Assembly (NCBI RefSeq): GCF_000720325.1
Contig: NZ_JOJM01000015.1
Coordinates: forward strand, 1 to 64,000
Reading direction: 5' to 3'
Origin: Streptomyces sp. NRRL B-1347
GTDB lineage: Bacteria; Actinomycetota; Actinomycetes; Streptomycetales; Streptomycetaceae
Length of the DNA: 64,000 nucleotides
The notes below the pieces were generated by a model. The model saw only the letters and a list, made by a program, of their open reading frames with translations. It did no database searches and was not told the origin of the DNA. Below, piece by piece: positions 38,966 through 47,079 of the stretch (positions are counted from its first letter, which is position 1; the number at the start of each line of letters is the position of its first letter). The position numbers and the translations under genes were made by a program.

Positions 38966-40161
38966 TGCGAAACCTGACCCGGGCCACGCGCGCCGCGGCC
39001 CTCCTCGCCGCGACCGCCGCCCTCACCGCCCTCGCGGGCTGCGGCACCGAGCGCGCCGACCGCGCGGACAAGACGGACAAGGCGCTCGCGACCAAGGCCC
39101 CCGCCAAGCCCGCCGAGCCGAAGAAGATCTACGGCCTGCCCGGCATGCCGCCCGTCCTCGACCCCAAGGACGTCTACGCCGCCGACCGCCCGAACAAGCT
39201 CTCCCCGGCGGTCAGGGATTTCCCGTCCCGGGTCTACGTCCCCAACACCAACTCCAACACCGTCTCGGTCATCGACCCCAAGACGTACAAGGTGATCGAC
39301 ACGATCCCGGTCGGCGTCCAGCCCCAGCACGTCGTCCCGTCCTGGGACATGAAGACGCTCTGGGTCAACAACAACCGCGGCCACACCCTCACGCCCATCG
39401 ACCCCAGGACCGGCGACGCGGGCAAGCCGGTCGAGGTCCACGACCCGTACAACCTCTACTTCACGCCCAACGGAAAGTACGCCGTCGTCATGGCGTCGCT
39501 GGACCGCGAGCTGGTCTTCCGCGATCCGCACACCATGAAGCGGAAGAAGACCGTCCCGGTCAGCTGCTACGGCGTGAACCACGCCGACTTCTCCCTCGAC
39601 GGCCGCTACTTCATCGTGTCCTGCGAGTTCAGCGGTGAGCTGCTGAAGGTCGACACCGAGAAGATGAAAGTCGTCGGCCAGCAGAAGCTGCCCTTCGACG
39701 GGGCCATGCCGCAGGACGTCAAGATGTCCCCCGACGGCAAGAAGTTCTACGTCGCCGACATGATGGCCGACGGCATGTGGGTCCTCGACGGCGACACCTT
39801 CGGCAAGCCGAAGCTGCTGCCCACCGGCAAGGGCTGCCACGGCCTGTACGTCAGCCGCGACTCCCGCGAGATGTACGTGTCCAACCGGGGCGAGGGCACC
39901 GTCTCCGTCTTCGACTTCCCCCGCAACAAGCTCACCAAGAAGTGGCACCTGCCGGACGGCGGGAGCCCCGACATGGGTGGGGTCTCGGCCGACGGCAACA
40001 CCCTGTGGCTCTCCGGCCGCTACGACTCCGAGGTCTACGCCATCGACACCCGGACCGGCGTCCAGGTGGCCCGCATCCCCGTGGGCGGGGGCCCGCACGG
40101 CCTGGCCGTGTATCCGCAGCCAGGCCGGTACTCACTGGGTCACACCGGCATCTTCCGCTGA
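38965..40161 (+). CDS. YVTN/YncE-type seven-bladed beta-propeller lipoprotein
   Basis: 398-aa exported propeller. The ATG overlaps the upstream TGA (TGATG), so the two lipoproteins are translationally coupled. Lipobox LAGC (Cys28 region) is followed by a Lys/Ala/Asp linker and YVTN-type repeats: RVYVPNTNSNTVSVIDPKTY, TLWVNNNRGHTLTPIDP, KKFYVADMMADGMWVLDGD, EMYVSNRGEGTVSVFDF, TLWLSGRYDSEVYAIDTRTG. Such propellers usually bind partners or small ligands outside the membrane. Pairing with a NodB-fold lipoprotein suggests they act together on a cell-surface polymer; inferred from the operon only. Confidence 0.88.
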   Translation: MRNLTRATRAAALLAATAALTALAGCGTERADRADKTDKALATKAPAKPAEPKKIYGLPGMPPVLDPKDVYAADRPNKLSPAVRDFPSRVYVPNTNSNTVSVIDPKTYKVIDTIPVGVQPQHVVPSWDMKTLWVNNNRGHTLTPIDPRTGDAGKPVEVHDPYNLYFTPNGKYAVVMASLDRELVFRDPHTMKRKKTVPVSCYGVNHADFSLDGRYFIVSCEFSGELLKVDTEKMKVVGQQKLPFDGAMPQDVKMSPDGKKFYVADMMADGMWVLDGDTFGKPKLLPTGKGCHGLYVSRDSREMYVSNRGEGTVSVFDFPRNKLTKKWHLPDGGSPDMGGVSADGNTLWLSGRYDSEVYAIDTRTGVQVARIPVGGGPHGLAVYPQPGRYSLGHTGIFR

Positions 40162-40314
40162 CCGGCATACGCGGTGAACGCCGTCCACGCCGTGGGGGAG
40201 AGGGCGAGTTCGGGGCCCCTACGGCCTTGGAGTCACGGACGTGGACGGCTTCCGGGCCGGCGGCTTCCAGCAGCTGCGAAGGCCCTGCCCGGCAGGCGAC
40301 CGACGCGGAACCTG

Positions 40315-40974
40315 CTAGCGCGCGAAGAAGAGGGCCTCCGACCCCACGGGCCGGTACCCCGCCGCCTGGAAGGCGCGCACGCTGCGGGCGTTCCCCGGGG
40401 CCTGCTGGGCCCACACCTGTGTGCCCTCGGGGGCCAGGCACCGCGCCGCCGAGGCGAGTGCCCGGCCGAGTCCTCGGTGGCGTGCCGACTCGTCGACCTC
40501 CACGGACGCCTCCCAGCGCCCGGCGACCCCGCGCCCGAGGACGACGACGCCGCCCGCGCCGGACGTCCACACCCGGACGTCGTCGCGCCGCTTGAGGGCC
40601 CGCGCCACGCGGGGGTGGTCGGGGTCGTCCAGTTCGCGAAGGCCGAGGGCCGGGTCCGGCGGCCCGGGCACGGCGGACGCCACGGTGACGAGGTCGATGG
40701 TGTCGACCGCGCGGCCGGTCCGCTGCCCGAACGCGGTGAGGAACGCCGGATTCATCGTCGCGGCCAGCGGGTCACAGCCGACGGCGGCCACGGCGGCGCG
40801 CACCCAGTCCGGGTCCTCGTCGGTGAAGACGACCGAGTGCGCGGTGAACGACATCACTCCCGCGTCGCGCGGGGAGGGCTGCGGAACCACGGTCGTGGCG
40901 CCGTCGGCGGGCGGGAAGTCGCCGTGGGCGGCCGCGACGAGGATGTCCCCGAACGTCACTGATGCGCTGGCCAT
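40315..40974 (-). CDS. GNAT family acetyltransferase
   Basis: 219-aa protein; ATG at 40974 has AAGGAG 7 nt upstream, better than an upstream in-frame start. The acetyl-CoA-binding motif A is ESARHRGLGRALASAARCLA (about residues 165-185), followed by VWAQQAPGNARSVRAFQAAG, a typical motif B. The N-terminal 120 residues are less conserved and may form a second, degenerate GNAT fold. Substrate unknown. It diverges from the EF-hand gene across 82 nt. Confidence 0.85.
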   Translation of the reverse strand: MASASVTFGDILVAAAHGDFPPADGATTVVPQPSPRDAGVMSFTAHSVVFTDEDPDWVRAAVAAVGCDPLAATMNPAFLTAFGQRTGRAVDTIDLVTVASAVPGPPDPALGLRELDDPDHPRVARALKRRDDVRVWTSGAGGVVVLGRGVAGRWEASVEVDESARHRGLGRALASAARCLAPEGTQVWAQQAPGNARSVRAFQAAGYRPVGSEALFFAR

Positions 40975-41015
40975 GGCCGGACTCCTTGCAATCGTCACCC
41001 AGATCGGCCGTTACC

Positions 41016-41029
41016 CTAACCCCCGTTAG
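41016..41029. promoter_or_regulatory. Small dyad in the GNAT/EF-hand divergent promoter region
   Basis: CTAAC (41016-41020) and GTTAG (41025-41029) form a short inverted repeat with a CCCC spacer, followed by another TTAG. It is the only AT-rich symmetric element in the 82-nt divergent gap, 28 nt before the EF-hand start, and could be an operator. Confidence 0.35.
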
Positions 41030-41056
41030 TTAGGACACGAAGAAGGGGCGGACCCG

Positions 41057-41272
41057 GTGGCGGACATCGAGGAAGCACGCAAGCAGTTCGACCGGTTCGA
41101 CGCGGACGGCGACGGCTTCATCACGGCGGCGGAGTACAAGACCGCCATGGCGCAGATGGGGGACTGGAACGTCACCGAGTCGGTGGCCGAGGCCATCATC
41201 AAGTCCAAGGACGAGAACGGTGACAAGCTGCTCTCCTTCGACGAGTTCTGGGCGAGCCTGAACAAGGCCTGA
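41057..41272 (+). CDS. Two-EF-hand calcium-binding protein
   Basis: 71-aa calmodulin-like cytoplasmic protein. GTG at 41057 with AAGGGG 8 nt upstream. Both loops are canonical: loop 1 residues 15-26 with Asp15, Asp17, Asp19, Thr23, Glu26 (DADGDGFITAAE), loop 2 residues 52-63 with Asp52, Asn54, Asp56, Ser60, Glu63 (DENGDKLLSFDE). Streptomyces proteins of this type (Cab family) bind calcium and have been linked to aerial growth and spore germination in S. coelicolor. No partner gene is adjacent. Followed by a strong terminator. Confidence 0.95.
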   Translation: MADIEEARKQFDRFDADGDGFITAAEYKTAMAQMGDWNVTESVAEAIIKSKDENGDKLLSFDEFWASLNKA

Positions 41273-41289
41273 GCAGACCTCGCACCACC

Positions 41290-41318
41290 GGACGGGCCAG
41301 GGTTCCCCTGGCCCGTCC
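41290..41318. terminator. Bidirectional terminator between EF-hand and leuA genes
   Basis: A perfect 13-bp stem (41290-41302 with 41306-41318) with a 3-nt loop fills most of the 52-nt gap between convergent genes. Confidence 0.85.
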
Positions 41319-41324
41319 GACGTT

Positions 41325-43091
41325 TCACGCCTGCGACGTCCGGTGTCGGAGCCCCCGGTTCACCGCCGACACCACCGCCTGGACCGACGCCGTGAGGAGC
41401 GAGGTGTCCACGCCCGCGCCCCAGACGTCGTCGGCTCCGCCGACGCGGCAGCGCGCGTAGGCCGCCGCCTCGCTGGTACCGCCCGAGGCCAGGGCGTGCT
41501 CGCTGTAGTCGAGGACGTCGACGGCGATGCCCGCGGCGCCGAGCGCGGCGACGAAGGCGGACAGCGGGCCGTTGCCGACGCCCTCGAAGTCGCCGGGCCG
41601 GCCGTGCACGTCCAGGGTGCACACACAGCGGTGCAGGCCGTCGGGGGCGGTGTCCGCGGCCCATGACAGGACCGACACCGGGCCGCCGGAACCCGGCCTG
41701 CCCGGCGCCAGGTACGTGCTGCGGAACAGCTCGTACAGCTCGTCGGGGCGGGCTTCGCGGCCGCTGCCGTCGGTCGTCTCCTGCACCACGCGGGCCACGT
41801 CGGGGCGCATCCCGGCGGGCAGGTCGAGCCCGTGCCGGGTCCGCAGCAGATACGCGGTGCCGCCCTTGCCGGACTGGGAGTTGACCCGGATCACGGCCTC
41901 GTACGAGCGGCCGACGTCGGCCGGGTCGATCGGCAGGTACGGCACGCTCCAGGGCGCGTGGCCCGGCTCCACGCCGAGGTCGGCGGCCCGCTTGGCGTGG
42001 TGGGCCAGGCCCTTGGCGATGGCGTCCTGGTGGGTGCCGGAGAACGCGGTGTGCACGAGGTCGCCCGCGTACGGGTGGCGCGGGTGCACGGGGAGCCGGT
42101 TGCAGTGCTCGACGACCTCGCGGACCGCGTCGATGTCGGACAGGTCGAGCATGGGGTCGACGCCCTGCGCGTACAGGTTGAGCGCGAGCGTCACCAGGTC
42201 GACGTTGCCGGTGCGCTCGCCGTTGCCGAACAGACAGCCCTCGACGCGCTGGGCCCCGGCGAGCAGCGCGAGTTCGGCGCAGGCGACGCCGGTGCCGCGG
42301 TCGTTGTGCGGGTGCACGGACAGGATGACGGAGTCGCGCCGGGCCAGGTGCCGGTGCATGTACTCGATCTGGTCGGCGTACACGTTCGGCGTTGCTATCT
42401 CCACGGTCGCGGGGAGGTTGTGCGTGACGGGCCGGTCCGGGCTCGCGTCCCACAGCTCGGTGAGGGAGTCGCACAGCTCCAGGACGTAGTCGGGCTCGGT
42501 GAGGTTGAAGGTCTCCGGCGCGAACTGGAAGCGGATGTCGGCGTCCGGGCGCGCGTCCGCGAGGCGGGCCATGCGGGCGGCGGCCTCCAGGGCGGTGGCG
42601 GCGACCGCGGCGCGGTCCTTGCCGAGCACGACCTCGCGCCACACCGGCGAGGTGGCGATGTACAGGTGGACCACGACGCGCGGGAGCCCCGCGACGGCCT
42701 CGAAGGTGCGGTCGATGAGCTCGGGGCGGGCTGGGGTGAACACGACGGGCGTGACGTCGTCCGGTACGGCTCCGGAGCGCACCAGCTCCACCAGGTGCCG
42801 GACGAAGTCGAAGTCCGCCCGGCTCGCCGACGGATAGCCGACCTCGATCTCCTTGAACCCCAGGGACACGAGCAGGTCGAAGAGGCGGCGCTTGCGCGCG
42901 GTGTCCATCGGCTCGGCCAGGGCCTGATTGCCGTCGCGCAGGTCGACGGGGACCCACAGGGGCGCGCGGGTGAGCGTGTTGGCGGGCCAGCGGCGCTCCC
43001 GGAGCGGGACGTCGACCCGGTCCTCGAACGGCACGTAGCGGTGCGTGGGCATGGGGCTGGGGCGCTGGGGATTCCACGGGTACGAGATCAC
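41325..43091 (-). CDS. leuA: 2-isopropylmalate synthase (LeuA type 2)
   Basis: First committed step of leucine biosynthesis: acetyl-CoA plus 2-oxoisovalerate to 2-isopropylmalate. 588 aa with the DRE-TIM barrel ([17 protein letters not shown] near the start, metal His pair in [28 protein letters not shown]) and a C-terminal LeuA dimer/regulatory domain ([28 protein letters not shown]). GTG at 43091 has a weak ribosome site; an internal ATG at 43052 ([12 protein letters not shown]) is an alternative. No other leu gene is adjacent, and Streptomyces often has two leuA copies, so a specialised or second copy is possible. It diverges from a GntR regulator over 65 nt. Confidence 0.93.
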   Translation of the reverse strand: MISYPWNPQRPSPMPTHRYVPFEDRVDVPLRERRWPANTLTRAPLWVPVDLRDGNQALAEPMDTARKRRLFDLLVSLGFKEIEVGYPSASRADFDFVRHLVELVRSGAVPDDVTPVVFTPARPELIDRTFEAVAGLPRVVVHLYIATSPVWREVVLGKDRAAVAATALEAAARMARLADARPDADIRFQFAPETFNLTEPDYVLELCDSLTELWDASPDRPVTHNLPATVEIATPNVYADQIEYMHRHLARRDSVILSVHPHNDRGTGVACAELALLAGAQRVEGCLFGNGERTGNVDLVTLALNLYAQGVDPMLDLSDIDAVREVVEHCNRLPVHPRHPYAGDLVHTAFSGTHQDAIAKGLAHHAKRAADLGVEPGHAPWSVPYLPIDPADVGRSYEAVIRVNSQSGKGGTAYLLRTRHGLDLPAGMRPDVARVVQETTDGSGREARPDELYELFRSTYLAPGRPGSGGPVSVLSWAADTAPDGLHRCVCTLDVHGRPGDFEGVGNGPLSAFVAALGAAGIAVDVLDYSEHALASGGTSEAAAYARCRVGGADDVWGAGVDTSLLTASVQAVVSAVNRGLRHRTSQA

Positions 43092-43118
43092 GCGCCCCAG
43101 CGTAGGCAGACCTCAGGT

Positions 43119-43159
43119 CCTCAGACAAGTACTCCTCAGACAAGTACACTCCTGGAGTG
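43119..43159. promoter_or_regulatory. Direct repeats and palindrome in the leuA/gntR divergent promoter
   Basis: CCTCAGACAAGTAC is repeated exactly at 43119-43132 and 43134-43147. The palindrome CACTCCTGGAGTG (43147-43159) follows and includes the GTG start of the GntR gene. A promoter for the GntR gene can be read as CAGACA (43122-43127), 17 nt, TACACT (43145-43150), giving a leaderless transcript at 43157. The repeats overlap this promoter and lie in front of leuA, so autoregulation and control of leuA by the GntR protein is likely. Confidence 0.6.
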
Positions 43160-43873
43160 ACCTCACCGAAGCCCCCGGCGCCGCAGCTCGGCGCCCTCCG
43201 CGCCAGCCCCCTCGTCGAACAGGCCACGGAGCGGCTGCGCGACCAGATCACCGGGGGCGGGTGGCCGGTCGGCGCGAAGCTTCCCGGTGAGACGACCCTC
43301 GCCAAGGAGCTGGGCGTCGGCCGCTCCACGGTCCGCGAGGCGCTGCGCGCGCTCGCCGGGGCCGGGCTCGTGCAGGCGCGGCAGGGCGCCGGGGTCTTCG
43401 TCACCGCCACCGAGCCTGTCGAGGACTGGCCCGCCCGGCTGCGGGCCGCCGCGATCGGTGACGTGTACGAGGTGCGGGCCCTCGTCGAGGTGCAGGCGGC
43501 GCGGCTCGCGGCCGCCCGCCGCACGCCCGCGGACGTCACGGCGATGCGGGCCGCGCTCACGGCGCGCCGGGCCGCGGCGGGCGGGGGCGACGCCGCGTTC
43601 ATCGACGCGGACATCGCCCTGCACGCCACCGTGGTCGCGGCCGCGCACAACCCCGTCCTCACGGACCTGTTCGCCCAGTTCGCGCCCGCCCTCCGGCAGG
43701 GCCTCATCGACCTGCTCGACCTCATCGACGTCCGCCGGGAGGAGTCCGACCACGGGGACGAGGCGCACGACGCACTCGTACGGGCCGTCGAGTCCGGGGA
43801 CGGCGACGAGGCGGAGCGGGTGGCACGGGCGGAGCTGGAAGTGACGCTGGGGCGCCTTACGGGCCGGGGCTAG
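43157..43873 (+). CDS. GntR family regulator, FadR/FCD subfamily
   Basis: 238-aa repressor-type protein. N-terminal winged helix (LRDQITGGGWPVGAKLPGET, TLAKELGVGRSTVREALRAL, ARQGAGVFV) and an all-helical FCD effector domain with metal/ligand residues in DADIALHATVVAAAHNP and EAHDALVRAVESGD. The GTG at 43157 has no ribosome site but a TACACT -10 box 6 nt upstream, indicating leaderless translation. It diverges from leuA, its most likely target. Its TAG stop shares the CTAG tetranucleotide with the stop of the convergent GH25 gene. Confidence 0.92.
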   Translation: MTSPKPPAPQLGALRASPLVEQATERLRDQITGGGWPVGAKLPGETTLAKELGVGRSTVREALRALAGAGLVQARQGAGVFVTATEPVEDWPARLRAAAIGDVYEVRALVEVQAARLAAARRTPADVTAMRAALTARRAAAGGGDAAFIDADIALHATVVAAAHNPVLTDLFAQFAPALRQGLIDLLDLIDVRREESDHGDEAHDALVRAVESGDGDEAERVARAELEVTLGRLTGRG

Positions 43874-44421
43874 GGCGTGGCCCAGTCCCGCATCGCGTCC
43901 TTGGTCGCGAAGTCCGCCACGTTCTTGTCCAGGGGCGTGGACGTGTACTGGTGGATGCGCCACTCGGCGCGGATGCGGGGCTTGCCCGCCGTCACGTAGT
44001 CGGCGATCCAGAGGCCGTCGCCCGCGTACGACGTCGTGTCCCGGTTCAGCCAGAAGTCGCGGTTCGTGTACAGGATCGTCCGGAGGTTCGGGCGCAGGCG
44101 CTTCACCTCCTTGATGAAGCGGTCCTTCTCCGCGTTCGTCGCGGCCGTGTGGTCGCCCGTCCACTCCCAGTCGACCGCCAGGAAGTCGCCCGCCTTCTCC
44201 GGGGCCTTGGCCACGAAGTACTCCGCCTGGGCCGTGATGTTGCCCGGCCACAGGAAGTGGTAGAAGCCCGTGACGCAGCCGGCGTCACGGGCGCGTTTCG
44301 TCTGGGCCGACAGGCGTGGGTTGATGTAGGTGCGGCCTTCGGTGGCCTTGACGATGACGAAGGAGACGCCTTCGGTCGAGAAGGACGACTGGTGGGAACT
44401 GACGTCGATGCCGCGGAGCAC
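43870..44421 (-). CDS. GH25 lysozyme-like protein without a signal peptide
   Basis: 183-aa glycoside hydrolase family 25 (Chalaropsis/Cellosyl type muramidase). The chain starts directly with the first barrel strand, LRGIDVSSHQ, whose Asp is a family active-site residue; GFYHFLWP, FLAVDWEWTGDH (catalytic Asp/Glu) and WIADYVTAGKPR, IHQYTST follow. GTG at 44421 has GGAGGT 5 nt upstream. No Sec, Tat or lipoprotein signal and no wall-binding domain, unlike most family members, so export would need a non-classical route, or the role may be intracellular or phage-derived. Converges with the GntR gene, sharing stop bases. Confidence 0.88.
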   Translation of the reverse strand: MLRGIDVSSHQSSFSTEGVSFVIVKATEGRTYINPRLSAQTKRARDAGCVTGFYHFLWPGNITAQAEYFVAKAPEKAGDFLAVDWEWTGDHTAATNAEKDRFIKEVKRLRPNLRTILYTNRDFWLNRDTTSYAGDGLWIADYVTAGKPRIRAEWRIHQYTSTPLDKNVADFATKDAMRDWATP

Positions 44422-44604
44422 GGGTGACCTCCGGAGGTGGGGGGAGGGAAGCGGGTCGCGGCCGGGGAACGTGGGCCGTGGGGGGTTCGCCCCGGCGGTC
44501 AGTGAAACGTGAACTGTTGACTGTGGATTGACCGTTCCCCGCTACAGGCGTTCCCATCCATACTGAGGGCCCTTCCCACACCCCCCACCCCCACGGGAAC
44601 CCAC

Positions 44605-45489
44605 ATGGCCCTCAGCCGTCGCACCTTCCTCGCCGCCACCGGTGCCACCGCGTCCGCCGCCCTCGTCGGCACGTCCGCCGCGCGGGCCGTCGCCCGCCCT
44701 CTCGACGGCCGCGACTGGCTGGCGGGGATCGACGCCTCAACTCCCCTGCAGCGCCTCACGATTCCCGGCACGCACGACTCCGGCGCCCGGTTCGGCGGCT
44801 GGTGGGTGGAGTGCCAGAACACCACGCTCGGGCAGCAACTGGCCTCCGGCATACGGTTCCTCGACATCCGGTGCCGGGCCTTCGAGGGCTCCTTCACCAT
44901 CCACCACGCGGCGTTCTACCAGAACCTGAACTTCGACGACGTGCTCGGCGCCTGCCGGGACTTCCTCGCCGCCCAGCCCGCGGAGACCGTCCTCATGCGG
45001 GTCAAGCAGGAGTACTCGCAAGAGAGCGACGGCACGTTCCGCGCGATCTTCGACGACTATCTGGACCGGCGGGGCTGGCGCTCCCTCTTCCACATCGGCC
45101 AGGCCTGGCCGCGCCTGGGCGATGTGCGCGGCCGCGTCGTGCTCATCGCCGACAACGGCGGCCTGCCGGGCGGCATCCGGTGGGGCGACGGCGGCCTCTT
45201 CGACCTCCAGGACGACTGGAACGCCGCCCCGGCGGCGAAGTACCCGAAGATCGAGGCCCACTTCCGGAAGGCCGCGAGCCAGCCGGGAAAGCAGTACGTC
45301 AACTTCGTGAGCACGGCGGCGGGCCTGCCGCCGCGCTGGAACGCCGACGCCCTCAACCCGAAGGCGCACGCCCTCCTGGAGAGCGCGGAGGGCCGCGCCT
45401 GGCGCGGGCTCGGGATCGTACCGATGGACTACCCGAACACCCGCGCCGGCCTGGTGGAGTCACTCATCGCCCACAACCAGGCCCCCTGA
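44605..45489 (+). CDS. Phosphatidylinositol-specific phospholipase C-like protein, Tat-exported
   Basis: 294-aa PI-PLC X-domain protein. A twin-arginine signal, LSRRTFLAATGA, followed by a hydrophobic segment and ARA, indicates Tat export. The catalytic core shows His57 in TIPGTHDSG, LDIRCR, and second His100 in FTIHHAAFYQ; ETVLMRVKQEY continues the barrel. Bacterial enzymes of this type cleave phosphatidylinositol without calcium. ATG at 44605 with no strong ribosome site; TTGACT at 44517 may belong to its promoter. It diverges from the GH25 gene and converges on sdaA 11 nt away. Confidence 0.88.
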   Translation: MALSRRTFLAATGATASAALVGTSAARAVARPLDGRDWLAGIDASTPLQRLTIPGTHDSGARFGGWWVECQNTTLGQQLASGIRFLDIRCRAFEGSFTIHHAAFYQNLNFDDVLGACRDFLAAQPAETVLMRVKQEYSQESDGTFRAIFDDYLDRRGWRSLFHIGQAWPRLGDVRGRVVLIADNGGLPGGIRWGDGGLFDLQDDWNAAPAAKYPKIEAHFRKAASQPGKQYVNFVSTAAGLPPRWNADALNPKAHALLESAEGRAWRGLGIVPMDYPNTRAGLVESLIAHNQAP

Positions 45490-45500
45490 GGGGCTCCGGC

Positions 45501-46886
45501 TCAGCACTCGATGATGTTCACGGCGAGGCCGCCGCGCGCCGTCTCCTTGTACTTCACGCTCATGTCGGCGCCGGTCTCCTTCATGGTCTTGATGACCTTG
45601 TCGAGGGACACCTTGTGGGAGCCGTCGCCGCGCATGGCCATGCGGGCGGCGGTGACGGCCTTCACCGCGGCCATGCCGTTGCGCTCGATGCACGGGATCT
45701 GGACGAGGCCGCCGACCGGGTCGCAGGTCAGGCCGAGGTTGTGCTCCATGCCGATTTCGGCGGCGTTCTCCACCTGCTCCGGGGAGCCGCCGAGGACCTC
45801 GGCGAGGGCGCCCGCGGCCATCGAGCAGGCGGAGCCGACCTCGCCCTGGCAGCCGACCTCGGCGCCGGAGATGGAGGCGTTCTCCTTGAAGAGCATGCCG
45901 ATGGCACCGGCCGCGAGGAGGAAGCGGACGACGCCCTCCTCGTCGGCGCCGGGCACGAAGTTCATGTAGTAGTGCAGGACGGCCGGGATGATGCCCGCGG
46001 CGCCGTTCGTCGGGGCGGTCACGACGCGGCCGCCCGCGGCGTTCTCCTCGTTCACCGCCATCGCGTAGAGCGTGATCCACTCCATCGCGCGCGCCTGCGG
46101 GTCGCCCTCGGCGCGCAGCTGGCGCGCGGAGTGCGCGGCCCGGCGGCGGACCTTCAGGCCGCCCGGCAGGATGCCCTCGCGGGACATGCCGCGCGAGACG
46201 CAGGCCTGCATGACGCCCCAGATGTCGAGGAGCCCGGCACGGATCTCCTCCTCCGTGCGCCACGCCTTCTCGTTCTCCAGCATCAGGGCGGAGATGGAAA
46301 GGCCGGTCTCGGAGGCCAGGCGCAGCAGCTCGTCACCCGTGCGGAAGGGGTGCTTCAGGACCGTGTCGTCGGGGACGATCGGGTTCTCCCCGGTCGCGCC
46401 CTCTTGATTGAGAACGGTCTCGTCCACGACGAAGCCGCCGCCGACCGAGTAGTACGTCTTCTCCAGGACGAGGGCGCCCTCGCGGTCGTACGCGAAGATC
46501 GTCATGCCGTTGGCGTGGTACGGCAGGGCCTTGCGGCGGTGCAGGACCAGGTCCTCGTCGAAGTCGAAGTCGATCTCGTGCATGCCGAGCAGGTTGATGC
46601 GGCCGCTGCTCTTGATCTCCTCGACGCGGTCGTCGGCCGACTCCACGTTCACCGTGCGCGGGGACTCGCCCTCCAGGCCGAGCAGGACCGCCTTGGGCGT
46701 GCCGTGGCCGTGGCCGGTGGCGCCGAGGGAGCCGTACAGCTCGGCCCGTATGGCCGTGGTGTGGGCCAGCAGGCCCTCGTTCTTGAGGCGGCGGGCGAAC
46801 ATGCGCGCCGCGCGCATCGGACCGACCGTGTGGGAGCTGGACGGGCCGATGCCGATCGAGAACAGGTCGAAGACCGAGATGGCCAC
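45501..46886 (-). CDS. sdaA: L-serine ammonia-lyase (iron-sulfur serine dehydratase)
   Basis: Deaminates L-serine to pyruvate with a [4Fe-4S] cluster, cytoplasmic. 461 aa single-chain type with the beta domain ([20 protein letters not shown]) and alpha domain. Cluster ligands are visible at Cys346 (EVGCQGE), Cys388 (GLTCDPVGG) and Cys399 (QIPCIER). The last residue, Cys461, matches the C-terminal Cys that occupies the active site and contacts the cluster in characterised bacterial enzymes of this type. GTG at 46886 with GGAG 7 nt upstream. Last gene of the glycine/serine operon: serine made by glyA from glycine can be converted to pyruvate. Confidence 0.95.
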   Translation of the reverse strand: MAISVFDLFSIGIGPSSSHTVGPMRAARMFARRLKNEGLLAHTTAIRAELYGSLGATGHGHGTPKAVLLGLEGESPRTVNVESADDRVEEIKSSGRINLLGMHEIDFDFDEDLVLHRRKALPYHANGMTIFAYDREGALVLEKTYYSVGGGFVVDETVLNQEGATGENPIVPDDTVLKHPFRTGDELLRLASETGLSISALMLENEKAWRTEEEIRAGLLDIWGVMQACVSRGMSREGILPGGLKVRRRAAHSARQLRAEGDPQARAMEWITLYAMAVNEENAAGGRVVTAPTNGAAGIIPAVLHYYMNFVPGADEEGVVRFLLAAGAIGMLFKENASISGAEVGCQGEVGSACSMAAGALAEVLGGSPEQVENAAEIGMEHNLGLTCDPVGGLVQIPCIERNGMAAVKAVTAARMAMRGDGSHKVSLDKVIKTMKETGADMSVKYKETARGGLAVNIIEC

Positions 46887-47002
46887 GAGAGAACTCCAAT
46901 GGTGGGTGGTAGACGCCGTTGTCTGCCGGTCGTGCGAGGGCGGTGCTACGGGCTCGGCGGTGCTACGCGGGCTTTGCGGGACTGCTGGTGGGACACGTGG
47001 TG

Positions 47003-47050
47003 CGGGGCACCGCGTACACCGTCCTCATGTCCAGTGTGCGCGGTGCCCCG
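47003..47050 (-). promoter_or_regulatory. Large inverted repeat between glyA and sdaA
   Basis: Arms 47003-47019 and 47034-47050 match at 16 of 17 positions around a 14-nt loop. On the minus strand it lies 30 nt after the glyA stop and about 120 nt before sdaA. It may be a partial terminator, an mRNA-stabilising hairpin for glyA, or a protein site. The AT-richer bases next to it (47055-47078) could hold a separate sdaA promoter. Confidence 0.6.
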
Positions 47051-47079
47051 GAAGTCCGTACCAATAAAAGCGTACGAAA

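Noticed and set aside
43092..43156. Leader-peptide attenuator or T-box before leuA
   Set aside because: Only 65 nt separate leuA from the divergent GntR gene, with no Leu-codon run or T-box core; a protein-operator arrangement fits better.
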